Of a stretch of 64,000 nucleotides of DNA, positions 16,615-23,822 are shown piece by piece (position 1 is the first letter of the stretch; each line of letters opens with the position of its first letter). Origin of the DNA: Pseudomonas fluorescens (lineage in GTDB: Bacteria > Pseudomonadota > Gammaproteobacteria > Pseudomonadales > Pseudomonadaceae). Location: assembly GCF_000967965.1 (NCBI RefSeq), contig NZ_LACC01000026.1:1-64000 (forward strand), given 5' to 3'. Under the pieces are notes generated by a model. It was not told the origin of the DNA, searched no databases, and saw nothing but the letters and a program-made list of their open reading frames with translations. The position numbers were made by a program, and so were the translations under genes.

Positions 16615-18153
16615 TCAGGCTTTCGCCTTGGGCATCTGCGAAACCAGCGACAGGTTGACGTCCATGCCTTCCACCTGGAAATGCGGCACGGCATACAACT
16701 TGACGCGGAAGAAGCCCGGGTTGTCCTCGATGTCTTCGACGGTGACCCGGCCAGCCCGCAACGGGTGCGAAGCCTGCAGCGAGTCGCCCGGATCGTTCAT
16801 CTCGGTGACCAGCCCGCTGACCCACTTGTTCAACTCCAGCTCCAACAAACGGCGATCCTTGGTGGTGCCGATGTTTTCGCGCTGGATCAGCTTCAGGTAA
16901 TGGGCAATGCGTGACAGCAGGAAGATGTACGGCAGGCGCGCATTGATCCGGCTGTTGGCGGAGGCCTCCGGGGTGTCGTACAACGCCGGCTTCTGCGTGG
17001 AGTTGGCCGAGAAGAAGCACGCATAGTCACGGTTCTTGTAGTACGACAGCGGGATGAAACCGAGGTTGGCGAACTCGAACTCGCGAGTTTCCGGAATCAT
17101 CACTTCCGAAGGAATCTTCACCTGATTGCCAGTGCCCAGATCGTACAAGTGGATCGGCAGGTCGGTGACCGCGCCGCCAGACTGCGGACCGCGGATCTGC
17201 ACGCACCAGCCGTTGGCGATGAAGCTCTTGACCATGTTGGCAGCGAAGGCGAACGAGGCGTTGGTCCATAGGTACTTGTCGTGGTCCGGCCCCTTGACGC
17301 TTTCGATGTAGTTGAAGCTGCGCACCGGAACGGTGTCCGGGCCATAAGGCAGACGGCCCAGCACTCGGGGCATGAGCAAACCGATGTATCGCGCATCATC
17401 GCTGTCGCGGAACGCTTTCCACTTGAGGTATTCGGCACGGTCAAAGTAGTTGCCGATGTCTTTGATGGCGGCCACTTCTTCCATAGAGCGCTTGCCAAAA
17501 AAGGCTGGGCCGACGGAGCCAATGAAAGGCATGTGCGCTGCTGCCGAGACTTTGGAAATACTGCGCAGCAAGGCAATGTCTTGCGGGCTGCGGTCGAATT
17601 CGAAGTTGGAAATGGCAGCGGCGATCGGCTCACCGCCCGGTGTGTCGTACTCCTGGGTGTAGGTATGCATGTACAGACCGCTTTGCGCGATCTCTGGTGC
17701 ATCCTCGAAATCCTGGACCAGGTGATCCTTGCTGATATCCAGCAATTCGATCCGCACGTTCTGGCGGAAATCGGTCTGATCGATCAACGATTTCACGCCG
17801 CGCCAGGTGGACTCGACCCGCTGGAAATCCGGGTGATGCATCACAGCGTCCAATTGGCGGCTGATTTGCGCATCCAGCGATGCGATATGTTCATCCAGCA
17901 GTGTCCGGTCCAGACGCCGGACCTTGCGCGAAGACTGCTTTATCAACTTCAGGAAAACACTGACCGCAGCGGTAACACGCTCATCGACAGAAACGTCCGA
18001 CAGTGCCTCGGAGCTTTGAAACATTTCAATCTCGCCCAACGCTTTTACCGGATTGAGATTGATCTTGCCAAACAGTGCGCCATACACACCCTGGCTTTCT
18101 TCAGGCAACACCGTAGTGCCACGCGATTGCATGTGAGAATGTTCGATAGACAT
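16615..18153 (-). CDS. tssC: T6SS sheath large subunit TssC (VipB)
   Basis: A 512-residue VipB-type protein that forms the contractile sheath with TssB. Recognisable segments are the N-terminal helical region with EHIASLDAQISRQLDAVMHH, the WRGVKSLIDQTDF motif (about 115-130), the EYDTPGGEPI loop, and the C-terminal VEDIEDNPGFFRVKLYAVPHFQVEG block. The ATG at 18153 follows AAGGAAG. It lies 34 nt after tssB and shares its promoter. Confidence 0.95.
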   Translation of the reverse strand: MSIEHSHMQSRGTTVLPEESQGVYGALFGKINLNPVKALGEIEMFQSSEALSDVSVDERVTAAVSVFLKLIKQSSRKVRRLDRTLLDEHIASLDAQISRQLDAVMHHPDFQRVESTWRGVKSLIDQTDFRQNVRIELLDISKDHLVQDFEDAPEIAQSGLYMHTYTQEYDTPGGEPIAAAISNFEFDRSPQDIALLRSISKVSAAAHMPFIGSVGPAFFGKRSMEEVAAIKDIGNYFDRAEYLKWKAFRDSDDARYIGLLMPRVLGRLPYGPDTVPVRSFNYIESVKGPDHDKYLWTNASFAFAANMVKSFIANGWCVQIRGPQSGGAVTDLPIHLYDLGTGNQVKIPSEVMIPETREFEFANLGFIPLSYYKNRDYACFFSANSTQKPALYDTPEASANSRINARLPYIFLLSRIAHYLKLIQRENIGTTKDRRLLELELNKWVSGLVTEMNDPGDSLQASHPLRAGRVTVEDIEDNPGFFRVKLYAVPHFQVEGMDVNLSLVSQMPKAKA

Positions 18154-18187
18154 TGTGAAAACTTCCTTTTAAACAGACCGAGGTTAA

Positions 18188-18691
18188 TTAACGAACGGCT
18201 TGCGGAGCCAATGCAGCCAACTCGCCTCGCAGTTCGTCAGTCAGTGCCTCGTCCATGAGGATTCGCTCCAGCTCCAGACGAAACCTGGCATTGTCCAGAA
18301 GGTTGGACTTGAGGTCGCGCAGCAGGTTGCGCATTGCCAGCAGTGCGCGCAGCTGCGGAATTTGCCGGGCCACCTGCTCTGGCTCGAAATCCTTCATGCT
18401 CTGGAAACCCAGAACGACCTCCGCGTCGCTGGCATCCTCCACCAGGGTATTGGCCACCGCCAGCTTGAGCTCGGGAGAAAATTCGGCCAGTACGCTATCG
18501 AAGTTGTTCTTGTCGATGGCGACTTTGCTTCTCTCGGATAAAGGGCGCTGTTCCTTGCCGTTACTGTAGTCACCCATCACCATCAACTTGAGCGGCAATT
18601 CGGTTTTTTTCTGGGCATCGCCAGTATGCAAATCGAGTTTGATGTTGATTCGTGCCTTTGGCACTTCGTTTTGAAAACTACCAGAAGCCAT
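18188..18691 (-). CDS. tssB: T6SS sheath small subunit TssB (VipA)
   Basis: A 167-residue VipA-type sheath subunit, first gene of the operon. The ATG at 18691 (MASGSFQNEVPKARINIKLD) has a perfect AAGGAGG seven nt upstream and is chosen over the frame opening at 18724. The family motifs PLKLMVMGDYSNG (about 37-49), a LPLSERSKVAIDKNNFDSVL-like segment and the GFQSMKDFEPEQVA stretch are visible. It assembles with TssC into the contractile sheath. An 11-bp palindrome sits directly upstream of its ribosome site. Confidence 0.95.
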   Translation of the reverse strand: MASGSFQNEVPKARINIKLDLHTGDAQKKTELPLKLMVMGDYSNGKEQRPLSERSKVAIDKNNFDSVLAEFSPELKLAVANTLVEDASDAEVVLGFQSMKDFEPEQVARQIPQLRALLAMRNLLRDLKSNLLDNARFRLELERILMDEALTDELRGELAALAPQAVR

Positions 18692-18706
18692 AAATCCTCC
18701 TTGGAT

Positions 18707-18734
18707 ATTTGTAACTGCATGCACAGTTACAAAT
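18707..18734 (-). promoter_or_regulatory. Palindrome in the tssB leader
   Basis: ATTTGTAACTG, a 6-nt spacer and CAGTTACAAAT form a perfect 11-bp inverted repeat just upstream of the tssB Shine-Dalgarno sequence. It could be an operator or, if transcribed, a leader hairpin ending a few nt before the ribosome site. AT-rich flanks fit a promoter area. No regulator can be named. Confidence 0.5.
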
Positions 18735-19168
18735 AATCAACTACAAAAATCTGGTTCAGCCATTGCATTGACATATCCAGACAAACTAACAGCCATCGTT
18801 CGCGACCTTGTCTCGGCCGCAAAAAAAATGAACCTTTTGAAGTGAAACTGCAATCAATGAAACAAAAGCTTAAAACTTTCCGGAGGCAATGGTGAACTAT
18901 CGTACGAAGTCATTCTACCCACGACAAACATATAAAGACCGAACGCACACCGCGCTGGGAACTTACTTTCACTATAAAAAGCAATTTCCCTACGCTATTT
19001 AAGAAGTTTCCTACAAATAGCTTATTGGCGTGCTTTGAAGGCGACTCAATGCAGTCGCAGTGAAACCAGTCGATACGGTTTTCCAGGAAAACCAGGGGTG
19101 GGGTGGAATGTCATGACTGCCTGCGCCCGGTCCAGAACCGGGAACAGGCAGCACAGACCAGGCAGACT
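18735..19168. other. AT-rich intergenic region upstream of the T6SS operon
   Basis: About 430 bp, clearly richer in A/T than its neighbours, between tssB and ppk2, both of which read leftward. It must hold the T6SS promoter. I looked for a -24/-12 sigma-54 element and saw no convincing match. No open frame with a ribosome site is visible, and no clear terminator for ppk2 was found. Confidence 0.5.
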
Positions 19169-19987
19169 TCAGAATTTCTCTGCGATGTACTTGAACGGAT
19201 AGTTCGGATCCCGATAGTTGCCGGGACTTTGGCGCTTGGGCAGCTTCACTTTCGCCCGCCGTACTTCTTCATAAGGAATACTGTTCAGCACATCGCTGAT
19301 GATGTTCAGTCGCGCCCGTCGCTTGTCATTCGAGTTGGCAACCCGCCACGGGGCGAATTCGGTGTCGGTGGCCTCGAACATGTCGTCCCGGGCACGGGAG
19401 TAGTCGTACCAGCGGTTATAGGACTTGAGGTCCATGGGCGACAGCTTCCAGATCTTGCGCCCGTCGGTGATACGCTCCTTGAGGCGTCGGGTCTGTTCTT
19501 CCTGGCTCACTTCAAGCCAGTATTTGATCAGGATGATTCCCGATTCCACCAGTGCCTGCTCGACGCGCGGCACCACGGTGAGAAAATTGCGCACTTGTTC
19601 TTCGCTGCAAAAGCCCATGACCCGCTCCACACCGGCGCGGTTGTACCAGCTGCGATCGAAGATCACCACTTCACCAGCCGCCGGCAGGTGCGGCAGATAA
19701 CGCTGCACATACATCTGGCTTTTTTCCCGCTCGGTCGGCGCCGGCAACGCCATTACCCGGAACACCCGCGGACTGACCCGTTCGGTGAGCGCCTTGATGG
19801 TCCCGCCCTTGCCGGCGCCGTCACGGCCCTCGAAGATGATGCAGACTTTGGCGCCCGTGTGCTGCACCCACTCCTGCAGCTTGACCATCTCGACATGCAG
19901 CTGCGCCAGCTCCTCGAGATACACTTTGTTCTTGAGCTTGCCGCTTTCAACCGGTTTGCTTTTGCTTGCCGCCTTCTTCTTCGCCAT
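19169..19987 (-). CDS. ppk2: Polyphosphate kinase 2 (PPK2)
   Basis: A 272-residue PPK2-family kinase that uses polyphosphate to phosphorylate nucleotides. The P-loop reads FEGRDGAGKGGTIKAL (about 53-68), followed by the lid region with REKSQMYVQRYLP and the Walker B stretch FDRSWYNRAGVERVMGFC. The basic Lys-rich N-terminus (MAKKKAASKSK) is disordered. The ATG at 19987 with GAAGGAG upstream is preferred to the TTG at 20005. The single-domain length fits the common bacterial PPK2 types; preference for ADP, GDP or AMP is not readable. It follows a SulP transporter gene by 58 nt and is probably co-transcribed with it. Confidence 0.92.
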   Translation of the reverse strand: MAKKKAASKSKPVESGKLKNKVYLEELAQLHVEMVKLQEWVQHTGAKVCIIFEGRDGAGKGGTIKALTERVSPRVFRVMALPAPTEREKSQMYVQRYLPHLPAAGEVVIFDRSWYNRAGVERVMGFCSEEQVRNFLTVVPRVEQALVESGIILIKYWLEVSQEEQTRRLKERITDGRKIWKLSPMDLKSYNRWYDYSRARDDMFEATDTEFAPWRVANSNDKRRARLNIISDVLNSIPYEEVRRAKVKLPKRQSPGNYRDPNYPFKYIAEKF

Positions 19988-20045
19988 GCCCGTTAACTCC
20001 TTCAATGCGTCACATAGCGTCCGGAGCGCCCCCGGCCGCGTTCAT

Positions 20046-21767
20046 TCAGCGTCGACTGCGCTGATAATGTTCAACCGCCAGTTCCAGGTTCAGGAACATG
20101 CGCGCCTCGCCCAGCGCATGGCCCAGGGGTGCCTTGATGACCATTTCCCATACGCTCGGGCTCATGCCCACCAGCCACAATGAAATGCCTTTTTCCTGCA
20201 GTTGCTGTTCCGCCCCGGTGAGCATTTTCAGCGCGGTGTATTCCAGGTCGAACACGCTGCGCAGGTCCAGGACCACGACCTTGGGGTTCGCCACGTCAAT
20301 CAGCGGCCGGATCTTGTCGGCGATGCGCTCGGCATTGGCGAAGAACACCCGCCCTTCGGGCCTGAGCAACAGCAACCCGTCAAAGTGTTCGTCATCGATG
20401 TGCTCGGCGGACTGCGGTCGGTACACATTGGTGCCAGGCTTGCGTCCCAGGACATGCACGGGCGGGTCCGAGACCTGATAGGCCAGGGCCAGCAACGAGA
20501 CGATGATCGCCACGACGATCCCTTGCAGCGTGCCCAGCAGTATCACGCCGATCATGGCCACCACGGCCCAGGCAAATTCGGTACGGCGAACCGACAGGAT
20601 CTCGCGAAATTCCGCCGGCTCGATCAGGCCCACCGAATACACGATCACCACGGCAGCGAGCGTGGCGTTGGGCATCAGGCCAATAAGCGGTGCCAGCAGC
20701 AGGCACGTGCCCAGTGCCAGTGCGGCGGTGACCAGTGCGGCCAGTTGCGAACGGGCGCCGGCCAGGCGGTTCACCGCCGTCTGGGTGGTCCCGCCACCGG
20801 CGACCATGGCCCCGAGAAACGCACCGCCGATGTTGGCAACGCCCGTGGCCAGCAGCTCCCGGTTCGGTTGTGGCGCGGGCTCGTCACTGCGGGCAAACGC
20901 GCGCCCCGCCGCGATGGTTTCGGTGAAACTCATCAGCGCGATACCCATCGCCGAGGACCACAGGGTCTCGGCCATCGACCATACCGGCAGGGTCGGCGCG
21001 GGCAGTCCGATCGGCACCACGCCGACGGCGGACACACCAAAGCGCTCCAGACCAAACAGGCTCATGCCGATGATGCCAAGCGCCACCGCAATCAAAGGCG
21101 CTGGCAGTCGTGGTGTAAAGCGCTTCATTCCCACCAGCAGCAGGACCATGAACACGCCGACCGCCACGGTCGGCAGCGAGGCATGGCCGACGCTCTGGAC
21201 CGTGGCCACCAGGTTGTGCAGGAAGCCGCCTTTGTCGATGTGCGTGCCCAACAGCTTGGGCAACTGGTCGAGCACGATGACCACGCCGATGCCGGCCTTG
21301 AACCCCACCAGCACCGGCTCGGAAATGAAATTGGCGACGAAACCCAGGCGCAGCAGCCCGGCGACAATCAGGATCGCGCCCACCATCAGGGCCAGCGTGG
21401 CGGAGCCGGCGAGCAAGGTCGCCGCATCGCCATCGGGGCTGAGCTGGCCCAACGCGGAGCCGGCGAGAATGGCCAGGGTGGTCGTGGTGCTGACGCTAAG
21501 CGGGCGCGACGTGCCGAGCACGGCATAGATCACCATCGGCACCAGCACCGTGTACAGCCCGACCTGCACCGGAAGGCCGGCAATAGTGGCGTACGCCAGC
21601 GCCTTTGGAATGACCACGGCCGCTGCCGTCAGCCCGGCGACCACATCGCCTCGCAGCCAGTCTGGCCGGTAGCTGCCGAGCCACTCCGGGATCAACAGGC
21701 TGCGCAAGGTTCCCCGCTGTGGGGTGCCTGGAATCCGCTCTTGCGGATGGCTGCCTTGTTGATTCAT
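20046..21767 (-). CDS. SulP family anion transporter with STAS domain
   Basis: A 573-residue inner-membrane transporter. About 10-12 hydrophobic segments span residues 35-430, with the SulP signatures near the N-terminus (VVAGLTAAAVVIPKALAYA) and the NFISEPVLVGFKAGIG motif. A C-terminal STAS domain (about 445-560) includes VVVLDLRSVFDLEYTALKML. The family carries sulfate, bicarbonate or related anions; the substrate here is unknown. It reads into ppk2, a pairing that might reflect anion homeostasis, but this is inference. Confidence 0.88.
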   Translation of the reverse strand: MNQQGSHPQERIPGTPQRGTLRSLLIPEWLGSYRPDWLRGDVVAGLTAAAVVIPKALAYATIAGLPVQVGLYTVLVPMVIYAVLGTSRPLSVSTTTTLAILAGSALGQLSPDGDAATLLAGSATLALMVGAILIVAGLLRLGFVANFISEPVLVGFKAGIGVVIVLDQLPKLLGTHIDKGGFLHNLVATVQSVGHASLPTVAVGVFMVLLLVGMKRFTPRLPAPLIAVALGIIGMSLFGLERFGVSAVGVVPIGLPAPTLPVWSMAETLWSSAMGIALMSFTETIAAGRAFARSDEPAPQPNRELLATGVANIGGAFLGAMVAGGGTTQTAVNRLAGARSQLAALVTAALALGTCLLLAPLIGLMPNATLAAVVIVYSVGLIEPAEFREILSVRRTEFAWAVVAMIGVILLGTLQGIVVAIIVSLLALAYQVSDPPVHVLGRKPGTNVYRPQSAEHIDDEHFDGLLLLRPEGRVFFANAERIADKIRPLIDVANPKVVVLDLRSVFDLEYTALKMLTGAEQQLQEKGISLWLVGMSPSVWEMVIKAPLGHALGEARMFLNLELAVEHYQRSRR

Positions 21768-22090
21768 CAGTCACTCCAGTGGCAAATCGTCCCGTGCGGA
21801 TGATGAGTGGGCTCAACTGACCGCACAATCCGTTAACTGCACGCATAACCATTGCAAACCTTCATCGGCATCGAAGCGCGTGTGCCAGCAAGCAATCCAC
21901 GCAGACTCGACCAGTTACAAATGTAGCCGGTTTGCACGGCTACGCCGCCACATGGCTGGCGAAGGAGACAGACGCCCCACCATCACCACTAAAAAATGGA
22001 AAGCCTTATATGGACGACGTCATGAAAGCAATAAATGAGCTATACCCGCTAATTCCCCCCATTGCAGTTCTTCAACTCAGGAGTTTGGCA
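21768..22090. other. Intergenic region with a small hairpin
   Basis: Divergent spacer between the SulP gene (leftward) and a lipoprotein gene (rightward), so it should contain two promoters. The only evident structure is GTAGCCG-7 nt-CGGCTAC near 21922-21942. An open frame begins at 21932 but lacks a ribosome site until the ATG at 22091. Confidence 0.4.
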
Positions 22091-22543
22091 ATGAAGCTCA
22101 GAACCTCACTGGCCGCACTCATGGTTGCGGCAAGCCTTTTCGGCTGCACCACTTCATCGACCCACGGCGTGAACGTCAACCTGGTCGCCACCCGGCAAAA
22201 CGCCGGCCAGATCGGCACCGTCACCTTGACCGACTGGGACAAGAAAACCGGGCTCAGTTTCTTCATCAGCGGTGCTCCAATGGGGGTTACCCTGCCCCTG
22301 CGTCTTTACTCCTTCATCAATAATGGCAGCTGCGAGCAACCCGGGTCAGTCGCCTACGCGATGAACGACACCGTCAACACCGAACGCCAGCCCGTACGCG
22401 GCTGGTCTTTTACCAGAACCGCGCCTGTGCCGTTGCAAACCCTGGTTGACGGCAAGTATTCGGTGGTCGTGCGAACGGCTTCGACCGATGGCAACGTCGA
22501 TATCTTTTGCGGGGATATCAAGGCAACAGAACCGGTGAAATAG
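22091..22543 (+). CDS. Small predicted lipoprotein of unknown function
   Basis: A 150-residue protein starting at the ATG at 22091, which has AGGAG eight nt upstream; the longer open frame from 21932 is ignored. Residues 1-18 form a lipoprotein signal with lipobox LFGC (Cys near 18). The mature part is beta-rich, with two further Cys (SCEQPG and IFCGD) that could form a disulfide. No family was recognised. It stands alone, followed by a GC-rich hairpin. Confidence 0.75.
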   Translation: MKLRTSLAALMVAASLFGCTTSSTHGVNVNLVATRQNAGQIGTVTLTDWDKKTGLSFFISGAPMGVTLPLRLYSFINNGSCEQPGSVAYAMNDTVNTERQPVRGWSFTRTAPVPLQTLVDGKYSVVVRTASTDGNVDIFCGDIKATEPVK

Positions 22544-22576
22544 CCGCGGCCGATTCAGGTCGGCTCACGCCCCGGT

Positions 22577-22611
22577 ACCGCTCGTGCCACCGGTTGTCCG
22601 GTGCGAGCGGT
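22577..22611 (+). terminator. GC-rich hairpin after the lipoprotein gene
   Basis: ACCGCTCG and CACCGG pair with CCGGTG and CGAGCGGT across a TTGT loop, with a 3-nt bulge in the left arm. It sits 33 nt after the lipoprotein stop. There is no U-tract, so it may be a Rho-assisted or weak terminator. Confidence 0.4.
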
Positions 22612-22763
22612 GGCGTCGGGTGAACGGAACCGGGGCCGGCGGCAACAACCGGTAACAAGCCTGTCATTACTCACTGATAACGTCCAAGCGCTTTCCCGAA
22701 CCGCATCCGCTCGATCTCTGATCGCCCGGTTCCCTGTACCAGGGCTTTGCCCATCCGCTCAAG

Positions 22764-23771
22764 GTGCCACTTCAGGTGTACGCAAGCACGACGCGCAAGC
22801 AAATCATCATCAGGTCCAACGACATGAGCTGCGACGACTTCGGCGCGTTGTTCTCGAGCCTGTTCGGCAACCTCTATTGCGACTCTCCGCCGCCGCCGAA
22901 AAACATCATCATCGGCGGGGTCTACGGCCGGCACGAAGGTGTCAGTTTTCGTCGCATGCACTATCGCGGTGACTTCACGGTGGCTTTTCCCGCCCCCCTT
23001 GATGAAATCACCTTTGTCATTCCCACCGCCGGGAAGATCATCTTCAACCACGTTACCGAGTCGGTCGGTTTCGCGCAGATCGGCCTGGCGATCGACAAAG
23101 CCGAGGTCCGCTCGGCGCGCTTTGTCGACAACCACGCACAGCACGGGATTTCGATCAGCCGCCAGCTGATTACCGAGCGCCTGTCGACGCTGCTGGGCAA
23201 ACCTATCCTGCAAAAGGTCCATTTCGAACCTGTGGTGGACCTGAATGTGTCGGCCTTGCAGGGCATCCGGGCGTTGATTGAACTGGCCACAGGCACCGAG
23301 TTCGACCTGCTGATCAACACAGGTTCGCTGATGCCTTCGCGCCTTCGCGAAATGCTGGTCGATGCGGTACTGGAAGCCTGGCCGCACAACTTCACCGAAG
23401 CTCTTCAGCGCCCTTCCCCACTGATAGCGCCACGGCATGTGAAGCTGGCCGTCGAGTACATCCAGGAGCACCCCGACCACCTGGCCAGCGGCACCGAGCT
23501 GGCGCAATTGACCAACGTCAGCCTGCGCGCATTGCAGGAAGGTTTTCAGCGTTTCATGGGCACCTCGATCGTTGCCTATCAGCGCCAGGTCCGTCTGGAG
23601 CGCGCCTTTGCCGCGCTGTCCCAAGGGGTGTCGCCGTCGGTGACAGACGTGGCCTTGCAACTTGGCTTCAGCAATGTCGGCCGGTTTTGCCAGTATTTCC
23701 AGAGTGCCTACGGCATCAGCCCCGCAGACGTGAGAAAGGGCCTGCGAACGCGGCCGATAGCGACCAATTGA
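22764..23771 (+). CDS. AraC-family transcriptional regulator
   Basis: A 335-residue regulator with an N-terminal ligand-binding-type domain (about 1-220) and a C-terminal double helix-turn-helix (about 230-330). The second HTH signature reads SVTDVALQLGFSNVGRFCQYFQSAYG. The frame opens with GTG at 22764 with only a weak ribosome site; an ATG at 22824 (MSCDDFGALF) is a possible alternative giving 315 residues. Target genes are unknown; it may act on the lipoprotein gene before it or the convergent phosphatase gene. It ends just before a REP palindrome. Confidence 0.85.
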   Translation: MPLQVYASTTRKQIIIRSNDMSCDDFGALFSSLFGNLYCDSPPPPKNIIIGGVYGRHEGVSFRRMHYRGDFTVAFPAPLDEITFVIPTAGKIIFNHVTESVGFAQIGLAIDKAEVRSARFVDNHAQHGISISRQLITERLSTLLGKPILQKVHFEPVVDLNVSALQGIRALIELATGTEFDLLINTGSLMPSRLREMLVDAVLEAWPHNFTEALQRPSPLIAPRHVKLAVEYIQEHPDHLASGTELAQLTNVSLRALQEGFQRFMGTSIVAYQRQVRLERAFAALSQGVSPSVTDVALQLGFSNVGRFCQYFQSAYGISPADVRKGLRTRPIATN

Positions 23772-23775
23772 GACA

Positions 23776-23805
23776 TTGTGGGAGCGAGCAAGCTCGCTCC
23801 CACAA
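23776..23805. repeat. Single REP palindrome
   Basis: TTGTGGGAGCGAGC-AA-GCTCGCTCCCACAA, a perfect 14-bp inverted repeat between convergent genes. It is the GTGGGAGCGAGC REP type seen again at 32051-32160 and 58378-58473. In this place it could act as a bidirectional transcript end. Confidence 0.85.
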
Positions 23806-23822
23806 ATTGCCTTAACTGATCG

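Noticed and set aside
18735..19168. Sigma-54 promoter for the T6SS operon
   Set aside because: No match with correct spacing between GG and GC elements; TTGGCGTGCTTTGAAGG near 19024 has wrong spacing and strand.
20202..21803. 533-codon plus-strand frame opposite the SulP gene
   Set aside because: His/Gln/Arg-rich shadow composition; the SulP frame carries clear membrane segments and a STAS domain.
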